From Bradyrhizobium sp. URHD0069 (GTDB lineage Bacteria > Pseudomonadota > Alphaproteobacteria > Rhizobiales > Xanthobacteraceae), in assembly GCF_000701345.1 (NCBI RefSeq), contig NZ_JNIJ01000021.1:1-64000 (forward strand): 64,000 nt of DNA, read 5' to 3'. A program made the position numbers and the translations under genes. Below the pieces are notes generated by a model. The model saw nothing but the letters and a program-made list of their open reading frames with translations. It did no database searches and was not told where the DNA came from. How positions within the stretch are numbered: position 1 is the first letter of the stretch; every line of letters begins with the position of its first letter. Positions 43,721 through 54,100 of this stretch are shown here, piece after piece.

Positions 43721-44733
43721 TGAGCGAGGTTCAGGCACAAGCGACGGTTCTCGACGTGAAGGGCCTGCGGACGGTTTTCTTCACCAATTCAGGACTGTTC
43801 AAGGCGGTCGATGACGTTTCATTCACGGTCCGCCGCGGCGAGACGCTGGCGATCGTCGGCGAATCCGGTTGCGGCAAAAGCGTGACCGCGCTCTCGATCA
43901 TGCGGCTGGTGCCGAACCCGCCGGGCAGGATCGTCGGCGGCTCCGTTGTGCTCGAAGGCACCGATCTGCTCGGCCTCGAAGAAGACAAGATGCGCGAGAT
44001 CCGCGGAAATCGCATTTCCATGATCTTCCAGGAGCCGATGACTTCGCTCAACCCGGTGATGCGGATCGGCGACCAGATCACCGAGGCGGTCCGCCTGCAT
44101 CGAACAATGACGGCGCAACAGGCGTGGGCTCAAGCCGTCGAGATGTTGCGCCTGGTCAGAATTCCCGTGCCCGAGCGGCGGGCGCTGGAATATCCGCACC
44201 AACTCTCGGGGGGGATGCGCCAGCGTGCGATGATCGCCATGGCGCTCGCCTGCCGGCCGGCGCTGTTGATCGCCGACGAGCCGACCACCGCGCTTGATGT
44301 CACGATTCAGGCCCAGATACTGGCGCTGATACTCGAGTTGCAAAAAGAACTCGGCATGGGATTGGTGCTCATCACCCACGATCTTGGCGTGGTCGCCCAG
44401 ACCGCGCAGCGGGTCATTGTGATGTATGCTGGAAAGAAGGTCGAAGAGGCTGACGTCGAAACCTTGTTCGCGAATCCAAAGCACCCCTACACGCGGGGTT
44501 TGATGGCGTCGATGCCGGCCGTAGCCACGCTGGGCGCGAAAGCCGATGTGCGGCTGGTCGAAATTCCCGGCATGGTGCCATCATTGACCAGGTTGCCGAA
44601 GGGTTGCGCGTTCGCGCCGCGCTGCCAACTCGCGATTGCCCGCTGCCACGAGGAATATCCGCCCCTGCAGGCGCAAGGCGCCGATCATCTGGCCGCGTGC
44701 TGGCGCGCCACCGAACTGGCGGGATCGCCATGA
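43720..44733 (+). CDS. Peptide-type ABC transporter ATPase, DppD-like
   Basis: This 337-residue ATPase has Walker [16 protein letters not shown] near 47-61. The family segment [24 protein letters not shown] is near 103-126, the signature [19 protein letters not shown] near 162-180 and Walker [20 protein letters not shown] near 182-200. The C-terminal oligopeptide-transporter extension contains [15 protein letters not shown], whose cysteines resemble the iron-sulfur motif in DppD/OppD proteins. It pairs with the DppF-like ATPase encoded next. The overlap with both neighbours shows tight coupling. Confidence 0.89.
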   Translation: MSEVQAQATVLDVKGLRTVFFTNSGLFKAVDDVSFTVRRGETLAIVGESGCGKSVTALSIMRLVPNPPGRIVGGSVVLEGTDLLGLEEDKMREIRGNRISMIFQEPMTSLNPVMRIGDQITEAVRLHRTMTAQQAWAQAVEMLRLVRIPVPERRALEYPHQLSGGMRQRAMIAMALACRPALLIADEPTTALDVTIQAQILALILELQKELGMGLVLITHDLGVVAQTAQRVIVMYAGKKVEEADVETLFANPKHPYTRGLMASMPAVATLGAKADVRLVEIPGMVPSLTRLPKGCAFAPRCQLAIARCHEEYPPLQAQGADHLAACWRATELAGSP

Positions 44734-45722
44734 CCGACGCGCGCGTTCTGCTCGAAATATCGGATCTGGTGAAGCACTATCCGGTGCGAGGCGGCATCCT
44801 TCGCCGCAAAGTCGGTACGGTGCATGCCGTCGATGGCGTCAGCTTCACGCTTGGCGTCGGGGAAACACTTGGACTTGTCGGCGAATCCGGCTGCGGCAAG
44901 TCAACGGTGGCGCGCAGTATCCTGCGCTTGATCGAGCCGACCAGCGGCAGCATCCGCCTCAATGGCCGCGATATTACCCATCTCGGCAAGGCCGCACTGC
45001 GTCCACATCGGCGTTCGATGCAGATCGTGTTCCAGGATCCGTTTGCCTCGCTCAATCCGCGCATGACGGCGGGCGATATCGTCGGTGAGCCGCTCAGCGT
45101 GCATGGCATGGCGGCCGGCGGCAAAAAACGCCAGCGCGTCGCCGAACTGTTCGAGCAGGTCGGACTCAGGCCGGATCAAACGGAAAATTACCCGCACCAG
45201 TTCTCCGGCGGCCAGCGGCAGCGCATCTGTATTGCGCGAGCTTTGTCGCTCGAGCCGAGCCTGATCGTGTGCGATGAGCCGGTATCGGCGCTCGACGTAT
45301 CGATCCAGGCCCAGGTGATCAACTTGTTGATCGACCTGCAGCGCAAGCATGGCTTCTCATATCTGTTCATCGCGCATGACCTCGCGGTGGTGGCTCATAT
45401 CAGTCACCGCGTCGCCGTGATGTATCTCGGGCGGATCGTCGAGATTGCAGAAAAGGCTGAGTTGTTCGCCAATCCCCGCCATCCATATACGCAGGCGCTG
45501 CTGGCGTCCGTTCCCGTTGCAAATCCCAAAATCAAGCGCCTCAAACCACTCGTCGATGGGGATGTGCCAAGCCCGATCAATCCACCCTCGGGCTGCGCCT
45601 TCCACACCCGCTGCCGCTACGTGATGGAGCGCTGCAAGCTCGAGACGCCGGTGCTGGTTGAAACCGGATCGCAGCACCGGGTAGCATGTTTTCTCAATGA
45701 GGGAACGGGACGGCCGAGCTGA
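44730..45722 (+). CDS. Peptide-type ABC transporter ATPase, DppF-like
   Basis: This 330-residue ATPase has Walker [18 protein letters not shown] near 50-66, [25 protein letters not shown] near 99-123, signature [20 protein letters not shown] near 155-174 and Walker [24 protein letters not shown] near 175-197. The C-terminal extension contains [15 protein letters not shown], the cysteine motif of the OppF/DppF group. The ATG at 44730 overlaps the previous stop by 4 bp, whereas the longer frame to 44604 would lie inside the neighbour. It completes the five-gene operon. Confidence 0.89.
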   Translation: MTDARVLLEISDLVKHYPVRGGILRRKVGTVHAVDGVSFTLGVGETLGLVGESGCGKSTVARSILRLIEPTSGSIRLNGRDITHLGKAALRPHRRSMQIVFQDPFASLNPRMTAGDIVGEPLSVHGMAAGGKKRQRVAELFEQVGLRPDQTENYPHQFSGGQRQRICIARALSLEPSLIVCDEPVSALDVSIQAQVINLLIDLQRKHGFSYLFIAHDLAVVAHISHRVAVMYLGRIVEIAEKAELFANPRHPYTQALLASVPVANPKIKRLKPLVDGDVPSPINPPSGCAFHTRCRYVMERCKLETPVLVETGSQHRVACFLNEGTGRPS

Positions 45723-45981
45723 AAACCACCGTCGCGTGATAGAATTCGTCGATGTCTTGCCGTGCAAGGCCACGCGCAAGATCCACAAACCCCGCCACGC
45801 AAGAACTTCGGTTTACCGAAAGCTACCGATGTGGCCAAAGCAGCTGCCTCATGGCCTTGTGAAGTCACCGGGCCATGATCGCCGACCGAGATGCTCGGAT
45901 AAACCCTTGCCGTGCGGCGGAAAATCAATAGTTGAACACATGACCGGAGACGCCAACCAGCCCGACTGAGCCCGCGAAATC

Positions 45982-46695
45982 ATGGATTCCCAAGTTCACT
46001 ATTTGCCGCTGACGCCGGGATTGTTTTCGATCCTGGTGCTTTTGTTTGTAGCGCTGATTATCCTGATTCAGCTTGGCATTCTCAGATATGCCTATATGCG
46101 GCTCGGTGTCGGTCCGGGTGCCGCTCTACTTCTGCTGTTCGGCTCGCTGATAGGGAGCTATTTCAACATTCCAATCACGGTCTTGCCCGGACCGCCCGTC
46201 AGATCGGGAGAGGTCGTCGAGTTCTTCGGCATGCGTTATGTCGTACCTGTCGTCGTGTCATGGCCCGGTACGGTTCTGGCCGTGAATGTCGGCGGCGCGC
46301 TCATTCCAACGATAATGTCCACCTACCTCGTTATTCGATATCAGCTCTGGCTCAAGGCGGCGCTGGCCACGGCGGCCATCGCCTTCATTATCCATTCCAT
46401 GGCAACGCCGGTGCCGGGAATCGGCATTGCCGTGCCGGTCTTTGTGCCCGTCGTGGCCACGGCAATCCTGGCCTTTATCCTCTCCCGCGAATACGCGCCG
46501 CCGCTTGCCTATATCGGCGGCTCAATGGGAACGCTGATTGGCGCCGATCTGCTCAATCTCGATAAAATCAATGGGCTGGGCGCACCCGTTGCCTCGATTG
46601 GCGGCGCGGGGACATTTGACGGCATTTTTCTCACCGGCATTCTCGCCGTCCTGCTCGCCGGCATCGCCTCGCCATCGCGCCCGCGGGCGGCCTGA
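45982..46695 (+). CDS. DUF1614 family membrane protein
   Basis: This 237-residue protein with about seven hydrophobic helices fits the DUF1614 family. Landmarks are YAYMRLGVGPGAALLLLFGSLIGSYFNIPI near 36-65, AVNVGGALIPTIMSTYLVIR near 99-118 and SREYAPPLAYIGGSMGTLIGADLLNLDKI near 168-196. GAPVASIGGAGTFDGIFLTGILAVLLAG near 199-226 is the family's most conserved block. Its function is unknown. It sits in the inner membrane and has no operon partner; the nearest gene on the right is convergent. Codon use is ordinary. Confidence 0.82.
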   Translation: MDSQVHYLPLTPGLFSILVLLFVALIILIQLGILRYAYMRLGVGPGAALLLLFGSLIGSYFNIPITVLPGPPVRSGEVVEFFGMRYVVPVVVSWPGTVLAVNVGGALIPTIMSTYLVIRYQLWLKAALATAAIAFIIHSMATPVPGIGIAVPVFVPVVATAILAFILSREYAPPLAYIGGSMGTLIGADLLNLDKINGLGAPVASIGGAGTFDGIFLTGILAVLLAGIASPSRPRAA

Positions 46696-46728
46696 TCGTA
46701 TGGCAGGCGACGTCGCGGCGGTGCGCAC

Positions 46729-47358
46729 CTACCCATCCCGCTCGCGTCGAAACGCACTGAATTGAAACTTCTGCATCACTCCCCAAGGCGTGGTGTGCTC
46801 ATGCCGCCGCGTATCGATCAGTTCAAAGCCGCATCCAAGCGTTGCGGCTAGACTGTTGGCGTCGTACCGGCTGACCATCAGACCACTGCAGCGCTCCGGG
46901 CCGTCAGGCGCGAACGTGCCGATGATGGCGTGCCCGCCCACACGCAAGGCGCGTCGAAGCCGATCAACGTAAGCCGTCTGGTCCTTCTGATCAGTGAGAA
47001 AGTGAAAGGCCGCCCTGTCGTGCCAAATATCATAGGGCCGCGACGGCTCCCAGGTGGTCACGTCGGCGGCGATCCATGTCACCTGGCTTGCTTTGTCGCC
47101 GATGCGAGATCGCGCAGAAGCAAGCGCCGCGACTGACAAGTCGAGCACCGTCACATCCTCGCAACCTTGCGAAACGAGGCTATCAACGAGGCGTGAAGCG
47201 CCACCGCCAATGTCGATGATGGCTGAGCTCCGAACTGCCCCGGTGAGCGCGATCAGCTCGAGGGAGAGAGCCGGCGTTTCCTGAAACCAGCTCACCTGGC
47301 TTTCGCCCTTGGTGGTGTAGACCTTCTCCCAATGATCCTGACGGCTCACGTCGATCAT
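46729..47358 (-). CDS. Class I SAM-dependent methyltransferase
   Basis: The product is about 209 residues. QDHWEKVYTTKGESQVSWFQ at the start is typical of the small methyltransferases related to tellurite-resistance and thiopurine-type enzymes. The SAM loop is IIDIGGGASRLVDSL near 48-62. VTVLDLSVAALASARSRI follows, and WIAADVTTWEPSRPYDIWHDRAAFHFLTD near 94-122 carries the acidic adenine site and the HDRAAFHF motif. I prefer the start at 47358, with TGAGGA just before it, over an upstream ATG at 47391. Substrate unknown. Confidence 0.84.
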   Translation of the reverse strand: MIDVSRQDHWEKVYTTKGESQVSWFQETPALSLELIALTGAVRSSAIIDIGGGASRLVDSLVSQGCEDVTVLDLSVAALASARSRIGDKASQVTWIAADVTTWEPSRPYDIWHDRAAFHFLTDQKDQTAYVDRLRRALRVGGHAIIGTFAPDGPERCSGLMVSRYDANSLAATLGCGFELIDTRRHEHTTPWGVMQKFQFSAFRRERDG

Positions 47359-47582
47359 GTCCTCATTCTCCGCCGGGCGGTAGTCGCGCAAGCCAACAAG
47401 AGCGCGTGGTCCCGCCTACTGCTAGGACACGGCCTGGAATGGCAGACCTGCGGGCATTGTCCTGCCGTGCGAGTTGCCACCCTCCCCTTCTATCAATAAT
47501 AAGAAATAAAACGCCAAGGAGAATGCCGATCTCCAATCGATACTCATTAAAAATGAGAAACGAAGGGTACGGGGTTACGCCG

Positions 47583-49802
47583 ATGGAAGCTCAGGTAAAC
47601 ACCGCGTCACGTTCGGCCGGCAAATGGTCGCCTTCGCCGGATGCAAGCGACATCGTCAAAAGTATTCATGCGATGCTGCATCCGCGCAATATTGTGCTGG
47701 TCGGCGCAACCGACAAGCCGGGCAACTATGCCGAGCGGATCTGGAACAACCTGATCAAATACAACTACGAAGGCGGCCTTTATCCGGTCAACGCCAAACG
47801 CGAAACAATCTGGGGCGTGCCCTGCTACAAGGACTTTGCAGGCCTGCCGGATAAACCCGATCACGTGCTGGTGCTGGTGCCGGCGCGCTTCGCGGTTCAG
47901 GTGATCCGCGACGCCGCGGCAGCCGGCGCCCGCTCGGTGACCATCGTGACTTCCGGCTTCAGCGAACTGCAGGACGAAGAAAGCCAAAAGCTCGCCGCCG
48001 AACTGCAGCAGGCGATCAGGGAGACCGGGCTTGCGGTCACCGGCCCGAATTGTCTCGGCAACCTGAGCGCCGGCGAAAAGATGTTCACCAACATCGACGA
48101 CCGCATCGTCACCATGGAAGCAGGTCCCGTCGCGATCGCGGGCCAGTCCGGCGCGATCGTGATGGCCATCCGCCAGGCGCTGGAGGATCGCGGCGTCGGC
48201 GTCGGCTACATGGTTACGACCGGCAACGAGGCTGGCCTCGAGACCCCCGACCTGATGGGCTATTTCGCGGCCGATCCTTCGATCCGCGTGATCGTGGTTT
48301 ATCTCGAAGGCGTGCGCAACACCAAGGCGTTCCGCGAAGCCTGCAAGGCCGCGCGCGCGGCCGGCAAGCCGGTGATCGCGCTCAAGCTCGGCACGTCTGA
48401 AGGCGGCCGGGCCGCCGCCATGGCCCACACCGGCGCGCTCGCCGGCTCGATCGAGACCTTCGACGCCATCTCGACTCGGGAAGGCGTCATCCGGGCGCGC
48501 GGTCTCGACGAATTGATCGAAACCACCGAATGCTTCGTCCATGCCGATCCGCCGAAAGGCAATCGGCTGGCTGGAGTGACCCTGTCGGGCGGCAAGCGCG
48601 GTCTTCTGATCGATGCGTTCCATTCGGCCGGCCTGAGTTTCGCTCAACTCAGCGAGGACGCGAGCGGCAAGCTTGCGAAGATGTTGGGCCCGGGCAGCAT
48701 CGTCGGCAATCCCTTGGATGCGGGATTCGCCGCGGTGGTCGATCCCTCGGTCTACATGCAGTCGATCAAGGTCATGATCGACGATCCCGACACCGACATC
48801 GTCATCATCGATTCGGAGCTGCCGAAGGCGCCGCACGAATTGCGCGAAAGGAATTTGCGCATCGTCAACGAGATGGCGGCGACCGCCAGCAAGCCGGTCG
48901 TCTATATCAGCACCATGTCGATCGGCTTCACTGAGTTCACCAAGGCCTTGCGCAGATCGTTGCCGCATATCACGGTCATGCAGGGCCTCGATCGGGCGGT
49001 GGGCGCGATCAAGTCGCTGATCGATTACGCTTCGCTGCGCAAGGAAGTGCCGGACATCGTCTCGAGTTCCAGCGCTTCGGCGCGCACCACACTGGAGAGA
49101 ACCCTCAAGAACGCCAAGGGCGCAGCGCTCGACGAGGTCGCGTCAAAGACGCTGCTTAGGGCTTACGGCATCCCGGTCTCGAAGGAAGAGATTGTCCAGA
49201 CTGCCGCAGATGCGGTGAAAGTCGCCAAGAAAATCGGCTTTCCCGTCGTCGCCAAGGTCGTCAGTGCGGAGATATTGCACAAATCCGACATCGGCGGCGT
49301 GGTGCTGAACCTGAACAGCGCTGCCGAAGTCAGGAAAGCCTTCAACGACATCACGGCTCGGGTGAAGAAGCTGAAAAACAAGCCAAAGCTCGAAGGCATC
49401 CTGATTGCGCAACAGGTCAAGGCCGAGCTCGAACTGGTCGTCGGGGCAGCGCTCGATGCCGAAATGGGGCCGGTGGTGCTATTCGGCACCGGCGGCGTCG
49501 ATATCGAACTGATGAAGGATGTCGCTTTGGCCGGCGCTCCGCTCGACGCGGCCGAAGCGAAGGAGCTGATCAACCGGACCAAAGCCGGCGTGAAACTGAA
49601 GGGTTATCGCGGCAGGCCCGCGCTGCACGAGGCGTCCGCCGTGAAAGCCCTCGTCGGACTGTCCAACCTGATCACGGATGCCGGCAGCCGCATCGCCTCG
49701 ATCGACGTCAATCCATTTCTGATCAATGCCAAAACCGGGGTTGCCGTCGATGCCTTGATCGTTCTCAACAACGCCGCTGCCAAAAGCGCCGCCGCCCATT
49801 GA
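47583..49802 (+). CDS. NDP-forming acyl-CoA synthetase (acetate-CoA ligase-type, fused)
   Basis: The 739-residue protein fuses the alpha and beta parts of ADP/GDP-forming acyl-CoA synthetases. A CoA-binding domain (SIHAMLHPRNIVLVGATDKPGNYAERIWNNL) is followed by succinyl-CoA-synthetase-like ligase domains. The phospho-histidine region is AAAMAHTGALAGSIETFDAI near 277-296. An ATP-grasp part begins around residue 520 (LLRAYGIPVSKEEIVQTAADAVKVAKKIGFPVVAKVVS). It interconverts an acid plus CoA plus ATP with an acyl-CoA. ATG codons at 47523 and 47553 could extend it, but no well-spaced ribosome binding site decides, so the start is open. The acyl group is unknown and the gene stands alone. Confidence 0.85.
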   Translation: MEAQVNTASRSAGKWSPSPDASDIVKSIHAMLHPRNIVLVGATDKPGNYAERIWNNLIKYNYEGGLYPVNAKRETIWGVPCYKDFAGLPDKPDHVLVLVPARFAVQVIRDAAAAGARSVTIVTSGFSELQDEESQKLAAELQQAIRETGLAVTGPNCLGNLSAGEKMFTNIDDRIVTMEAGPVAIAGQSGAIVMAIRQALEDRGVGVGYMVTTGNEAGLETPDLMGYFAADPSIRVIVVYLEGVRNTKAFREACKAARAAGKPVIALKLGTSEGGRAAAMAHTGALAGSIETFDAISTREGVIRARGLDELIETTECFVHADPPKGNRLAGVTLSGGKRGLLIDAFHSAGLSFAQLSEDASGKLAKMLGPGSIVGNPLDAGFAAVVDPSVYMQSIKVMIDDPDTDIVIIDSELPKAPHELRERNLRIVNEMAATASKPVVYISTMSIGFTEFTKALRRSLPHITVMQGLDRAVGAIKSLIDYASLRKEVPDIVSSSSASARTTLERTLKNAKGAALDEVASKTLLRAYGIPVSKEEIVQTAADAVKVAKKIGFPVVAKVVSAEILHKSDIGGVVLNLNSAAEVRKAFNDITARVKKLKNKPKLEGILIAQQVKAELELVVGAALDAEMGPVVLFGTGGVDIELMKDVALAGAPLDAAEAKELINRTKAGVKLKGYRGRPALHEASAVKALVGLSNLITDAGSRIASIDVNPFLINAKTGVAVDALIVLNNAAAKSAAAH

Positions 49803-49935
49803 TGCCAACCCATGCGCGTTCCAAGGCGCTCCAACTGGTTGCATTGACCTTTCGCTTGGCTTGCTTTGCCCGTACAATTGGCAGATGGCCAAGTGCGCTT
49901 AGCTCTCAACCCAGCACATCGCGCCGGATTTTTGG

Positions 49936-50778
49936 ATGAAAGTGCGGGCCAGCAACCTGGTGATCGGATCTACAATGCTTGCGGTTATCGCCGCGGGGTT
50001 CGTGGGCCTGCTCGGGTTCCAGAAAATCCACAGCATCCAGCAGCGAAGCCTGCTTCGCATCACTTTCGAAGGCTCCGCCAGCGGTCTGCGCAAGGGCGGC
50101 AGCGTCAATTTCGATGGTATTCAGATTGGACAAATAATGTCCCTCAAGCTCGACAACCCTCGCAAGGTTGTCGCCCTTGTCATGGTGGATAGCAGCGCCC
50201 CGATCCGCAAGGACACCATTGTCGGCCTGGAATTCCAGGGGCTGACCGGGGTGGCGGCGATATCGCTGACGGGGGGCGAGGCTGCCGCGCCACCGGTGCC
50301 CTTGGATCGGGACGGCATTCCGGCGCTAACCGCCGACCTGAGCGAGACGGAGTCGATCCGCGACACCTTGCATAACGTTGACCGGATCCTCGTCGGCAAT
50401 CAGGCGACGTTGAAACATACGCTGCAGAATTTCGAGACCTATACGGCGTCGCTGGTGAGCAAGGGCGAAGCGATCGATAGCATTATCCGCAAAGCCGATG
50501 GCGCTTTCGAAGGCTTCGACAGCGCCATGGCAAAGATCGACAGCGTCGTGCCCGGCCTTGCGTACGGCAAGGCCGACGAATTGTTTCAGAAGGTGAAGTC
50601 CATTCGCGAACTGGCCGAGGACTTCAAAAGACGCTCCGGCACCCTGATGGAGGAAGGCCGGCGCTCGCTTGTCGACATCAGCGAGGCCGCCATCAAAGTG
50701 ACCAGAAAATTCGACCCGCAAGCCGGTAGGGCCGACAACCCAGTTCCGCCGAGAAGCCCGAGCCAAAAGCGGCAGTGA
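49936..50778 (+). CDS. Orphan MCE domain protein (MlaD-like)
   Basis: The 280-residue protein has one membrane helix at 8-30 and an MCE/MlaD domain at about 38-112 (LLRITFEGSASGLRKGGSVNFDGIQIGQI and TIVGLEFQGLTGVAAISLTGG). A helical C-terminal tail of about 150 residues follows. MCE proteins form hexameric rings that carry phospholipids between the membranes as part of an ABC transporter with MlaE and MlaF partners. Neither partner is nearby, so it is an orphan or works with a system elsewhere. The tail is mostly alpha-helical and charged. Confidence 0.84.
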   Translation: MKVRASNLVIGSTMLAVIAAGFVGLLGFQKIHSIQQRSLLRITFEGSASGLRKGGSVNFDGIQIGQIMSLKLDNPRKVVALVMVDSSAPIRKDTIVGLEFQGLTGVAAISLTGGEAAAPPVPLDRDGIPALTADLSETESIRDTLHNVDRILVGNQATLKHTLQNFETYTASLVSKGEAIDSIIRKADGAFEGFDSAMAKIDSVVPGLAYGKADELFQKVKSIRELAEDFKRRSGTLMEEGRRSLVDISEAAIKVTRKFDPQAGRADNPVPPRSPSQKRQ

Positions 50779-51126
50779 AGCTGCGGCCTGCCCCAGCGCG
50801 GTCAGTCCTCGCTATCAAACGGCGACACATCGCGCGCTCGGCATCGCGTTATGACGCCGCCGACCCACTCAAACTACGGATGCCTACACAACGAACCGCA
50901 GCCCCGGCTGCCTATCAGGGCCGACATTGAATCAATTTGAGAATCAATCCGATCCTTGGGAACTAAAATTCTGTTTGGGAATTGTTTCTCTTCGTTCAAT
51001 TACGGGAACCTAAACATTTGAACTACCTCTGGTATTCCGCTTGATTTGCGATCGTCCGCGCGATTTGATGCTGGAAAATCAATGACTCGCACTTACTCAA
51101 TTCGACTGCGCACTTAGTTCAGGGGA
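50779..51126. promoter_or_regulatory. Leader and promoter region of the giant kinase gene
   Basis: The 3' half (about 50930-51090) is clearly richer in A and T than the surroundings, as expected for a promoter region. GGGAAC occurs at 50958 and 51003 in the region, but no matching -10 element for the general stress sigma factor (GGAAC, 16-17 bp, CGTT) follows at the right distance. AGGGGAA stands just before the kinase start codon. No coding frame is seen. Confidence 0.4.
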
Positions 51127-54100
51127 ATGCAAATGGACGATTTCGGCTCTGCCGCTCCATCCGCAAGGCGTCGCGCCAAAGTCAAGCCATACACCAACGG
51201 AAAGCCCGATCCTTCGCAGGAGTTGCTTCACGCGCTGCAAGCGATGCGAAGCGGCGACTTTTCGGTGCGAATGACGGCTGATCATGCTGGGATCGATGGA
51301 AAGATCGCCGATACCTTTAACGAAATCGTCGCCGCCAATCAGCGGATGGCGCAGCAGCTGGAACGCGTCGGCCAGGTTGTCGGTCGGGAAGGAAAAACCC
51401 GGCAGCGCGTCAAGTTCGGGCTTGCCAGCGGCTCTTGGGCCGACATGGAGGGATCGGTAAATACTCTGATCGATGATTTGCTCTGGCCTACGCGTGAGGT
51501 GACCAGGGCGGTCGCCGCCGTTGCGCAAGGCGATCTGTTGCAAACCGTTCAGCTGGATGTCGATGGCCGCCCACTGGGCGGCGAATTTTTGCAATCGGCC
51601 AACATCGTCAACACGATGATCAAGCAGCTCAGCGTGTTCACCTCCGAGGTGACGCGCGTCGCGCGCGAGGTCGGCACGGAGGGCAAACTCGGCGGTCAAG
51701 CGCAGGTCCCTGAAGTGACGGGCGTCTGGAAAGACCTGACCGAGAGCGTCAACTCCATGGCCAACAATCTCACTGGCCAGGTCCGCAACATCGCCGAGGT
51801 TACCATCGCGGTTGCAAACGGCGACTTGTCCAAGAAGATCACGGTCGACGTGCGCGGCGAGATCCTGCAGCTGAAGGAAGCCATCAACACGATGGTCGAT
51901 CAGCTTCGTTCCTTCGCGTCCGAAGTCACCCGCGTCGCCCGCGAAGTCGGCACCGACGGCAAACTGGGCGGCCAGGCGATCGTCCCAGGCGTCGCCGGCA
52001 CATGGAAGGATCTGACCGACTCGGTGAACGCGATGTGCGGCAACTTGACCGCGCAGGTGCGCAATATCGCCAACGTCACCACGGCTGTCGCCCGCGGCGA
52101 CCTCTCGCGCAAGATCACGGTCGACGTACGTGGCGAAATTCTGGAGCTGAAGGACACCATCAACACGATGGTCGATCAGCTCAATTCATTTGCGTCTGAA
52201 GTGACGCGCGTCGCCCGTGAAGTCGGCACCGAAGGAAAGCTTGGCGGCCAGGCTCAGGTGCCCGGCGTTGCCGGCACCTGGAAGGACCTTACCGACAACG
52301 TCAACTTCATGGCGAGCAACCTGACCGCACAGGTGCGCAACATCGCCGATGTCGCGACCGCGATCGCCGGCGGCGACCTTTCAAAAAAGATCACCGTGAA
52401 CGTATCAGGCGAAATCCTGCAGTTGAAGGAAACGCTCAACACCATGGTCGACCAGCTCAACGCCTTCGCCGGAGAGGTGACGCGCGTCGCGCGCGAGGTC
52501 GGCACCGACGGCAGACTCGGCGGTCAGGCCAACGTGCTCGGCGTTGCCGGCACCTGGAAGGATTTGACCGAGAGCGTCAATTCGATGGCGAGCAACCTGA
52601 CGGCCCAGGTTCGCAACATCGCCGAGGTGACCACCGCGGTCGCCAATGGCGATCTGTCCAAGAAGATCACAGTGGACGTGCGCGGTGAGATTCTTGAACT
52701 GAAAGACACCATCAACACCATGGTCGATCAGCTCAACGCGTTTGCCGGCGAGGTGACGCGCGTCGCGCGCGAGGTCGGCACCGAAGGCAAATTGGGCGGC
52801 CAGGCGCTGGTCCGCGGCGTTGCCGGCACGTGGAAGGATTTGACCGACGGCGTCAACTCGATGGCCAGCAACCTGACCGGCCAGGTCCGCAACATCGCCG
52901 AAGTCGCGACCGCCGTGGCAAAGGGCGACCTGTCGAAAAAGATTACGGTGAACGTGTCGGGCGAGATTCTTCAGTTGAAGGAAACGCTCAACACCATGGT
53001 CGACCAGCTCAACGCCTTCGCCGGCGAAGTGACGCGCGTCGCGCGCGAAGTCGGAACTGACGGCAAGCTCGGCGGTCAGGCCGAAGTCCGCGGCGTTGCC
53101 GGCACCTGGAAGGACCTCACCGACAGCGTCAACTCGATGGCCGGCAACCTGACCGCTCAGGTCCGCAATATCGCCGAGGTCGCGACCGCCATCGCCGGCG
53201 GCGACCTCTCGCGCAAGATCACGGTCGACGTCCGCGGCGAGATCCTGCAGCTCAAAGAGACCCTCAATACGATGGTCGATCAGCTCAACCGGTTTGCCGG
53301 TGAGGTGACGCGCGTGGCGCGCGAGGTGGGAACCGAAGGCCGCCTCGGCGGCCAAGCCAACGTTCCCGGCGTTGCCGGCACCTGGAAGGATTTGACCGAC
53401 AGCGTGAACTCGATGGCGGGCAACTTGACCGCTCAGGTTCGCAACATCGCCGAGGTGACCACCGCGGTGGCGCGCGGCGACCTGTCGCGCAAGATTACCG
53501 TGGACGTGAAAGGTGAAATTCTCGAACTCAAAAACACCATCAACACCATGGTGGATCAGCTCAACGCGTTCGCATCCGAAGTGACGCGCGTGGCGCGCGA
53601 AGTCGGCACCGAAGGCAAGCTGGGCGGTCAGGCCGAAGTTCCTGAGGTCGCCGGCACCTGGAAAGACCTCACCGACAACGTCAACTTCATGGCGTCGAAC
53701 CTGACCGCGCAGGTTCGCAACATCGCCGAAGTGGCTACCGCGATCGCGGGCGGCGACCTCTCGAAAAAGATTACAGTCGATGTCCGCGGTGAAATCCTGC
53801 TGCTCAAGGATACTCTGAATACGATGGTCGAACAGCTGCGCTCGTTCGCAGCCGAGGTGACGCGTGTCGCGCGCGAAGTCGGTACCGAGGGTCGGCTGGG
53901 TGGTCAGGCCGTGGTGCCCGGCGTTGGCGGTACCTGGAAGGATCTGACCGACAACGTCAACCTGCTGGCAGCCAACCTGACGACGCAAGTGCGCAACATC
54001 GCCGAAGTTACCACAGCGGTGGCGCGCGGCGACCTGTCACGCAAGATCACCGTCGATGTGAAGGGCGAGATTCTCGAACTCAAGAACACCATCAACACGA

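Noticed and set aside
50950..51010. General stress (EcfG) promoter before the giant kinase
   Set aside because: GGGAAC occurs twice, but CGTT is not found 16-17 bp downstream in either case.
52405..53988. 527-codon frame antisense to the HAMP array
   Set aside because: It is a repeat-driven shadow: its 92-residue periodicity mirrors the sense repeats and it has no independent start signal.
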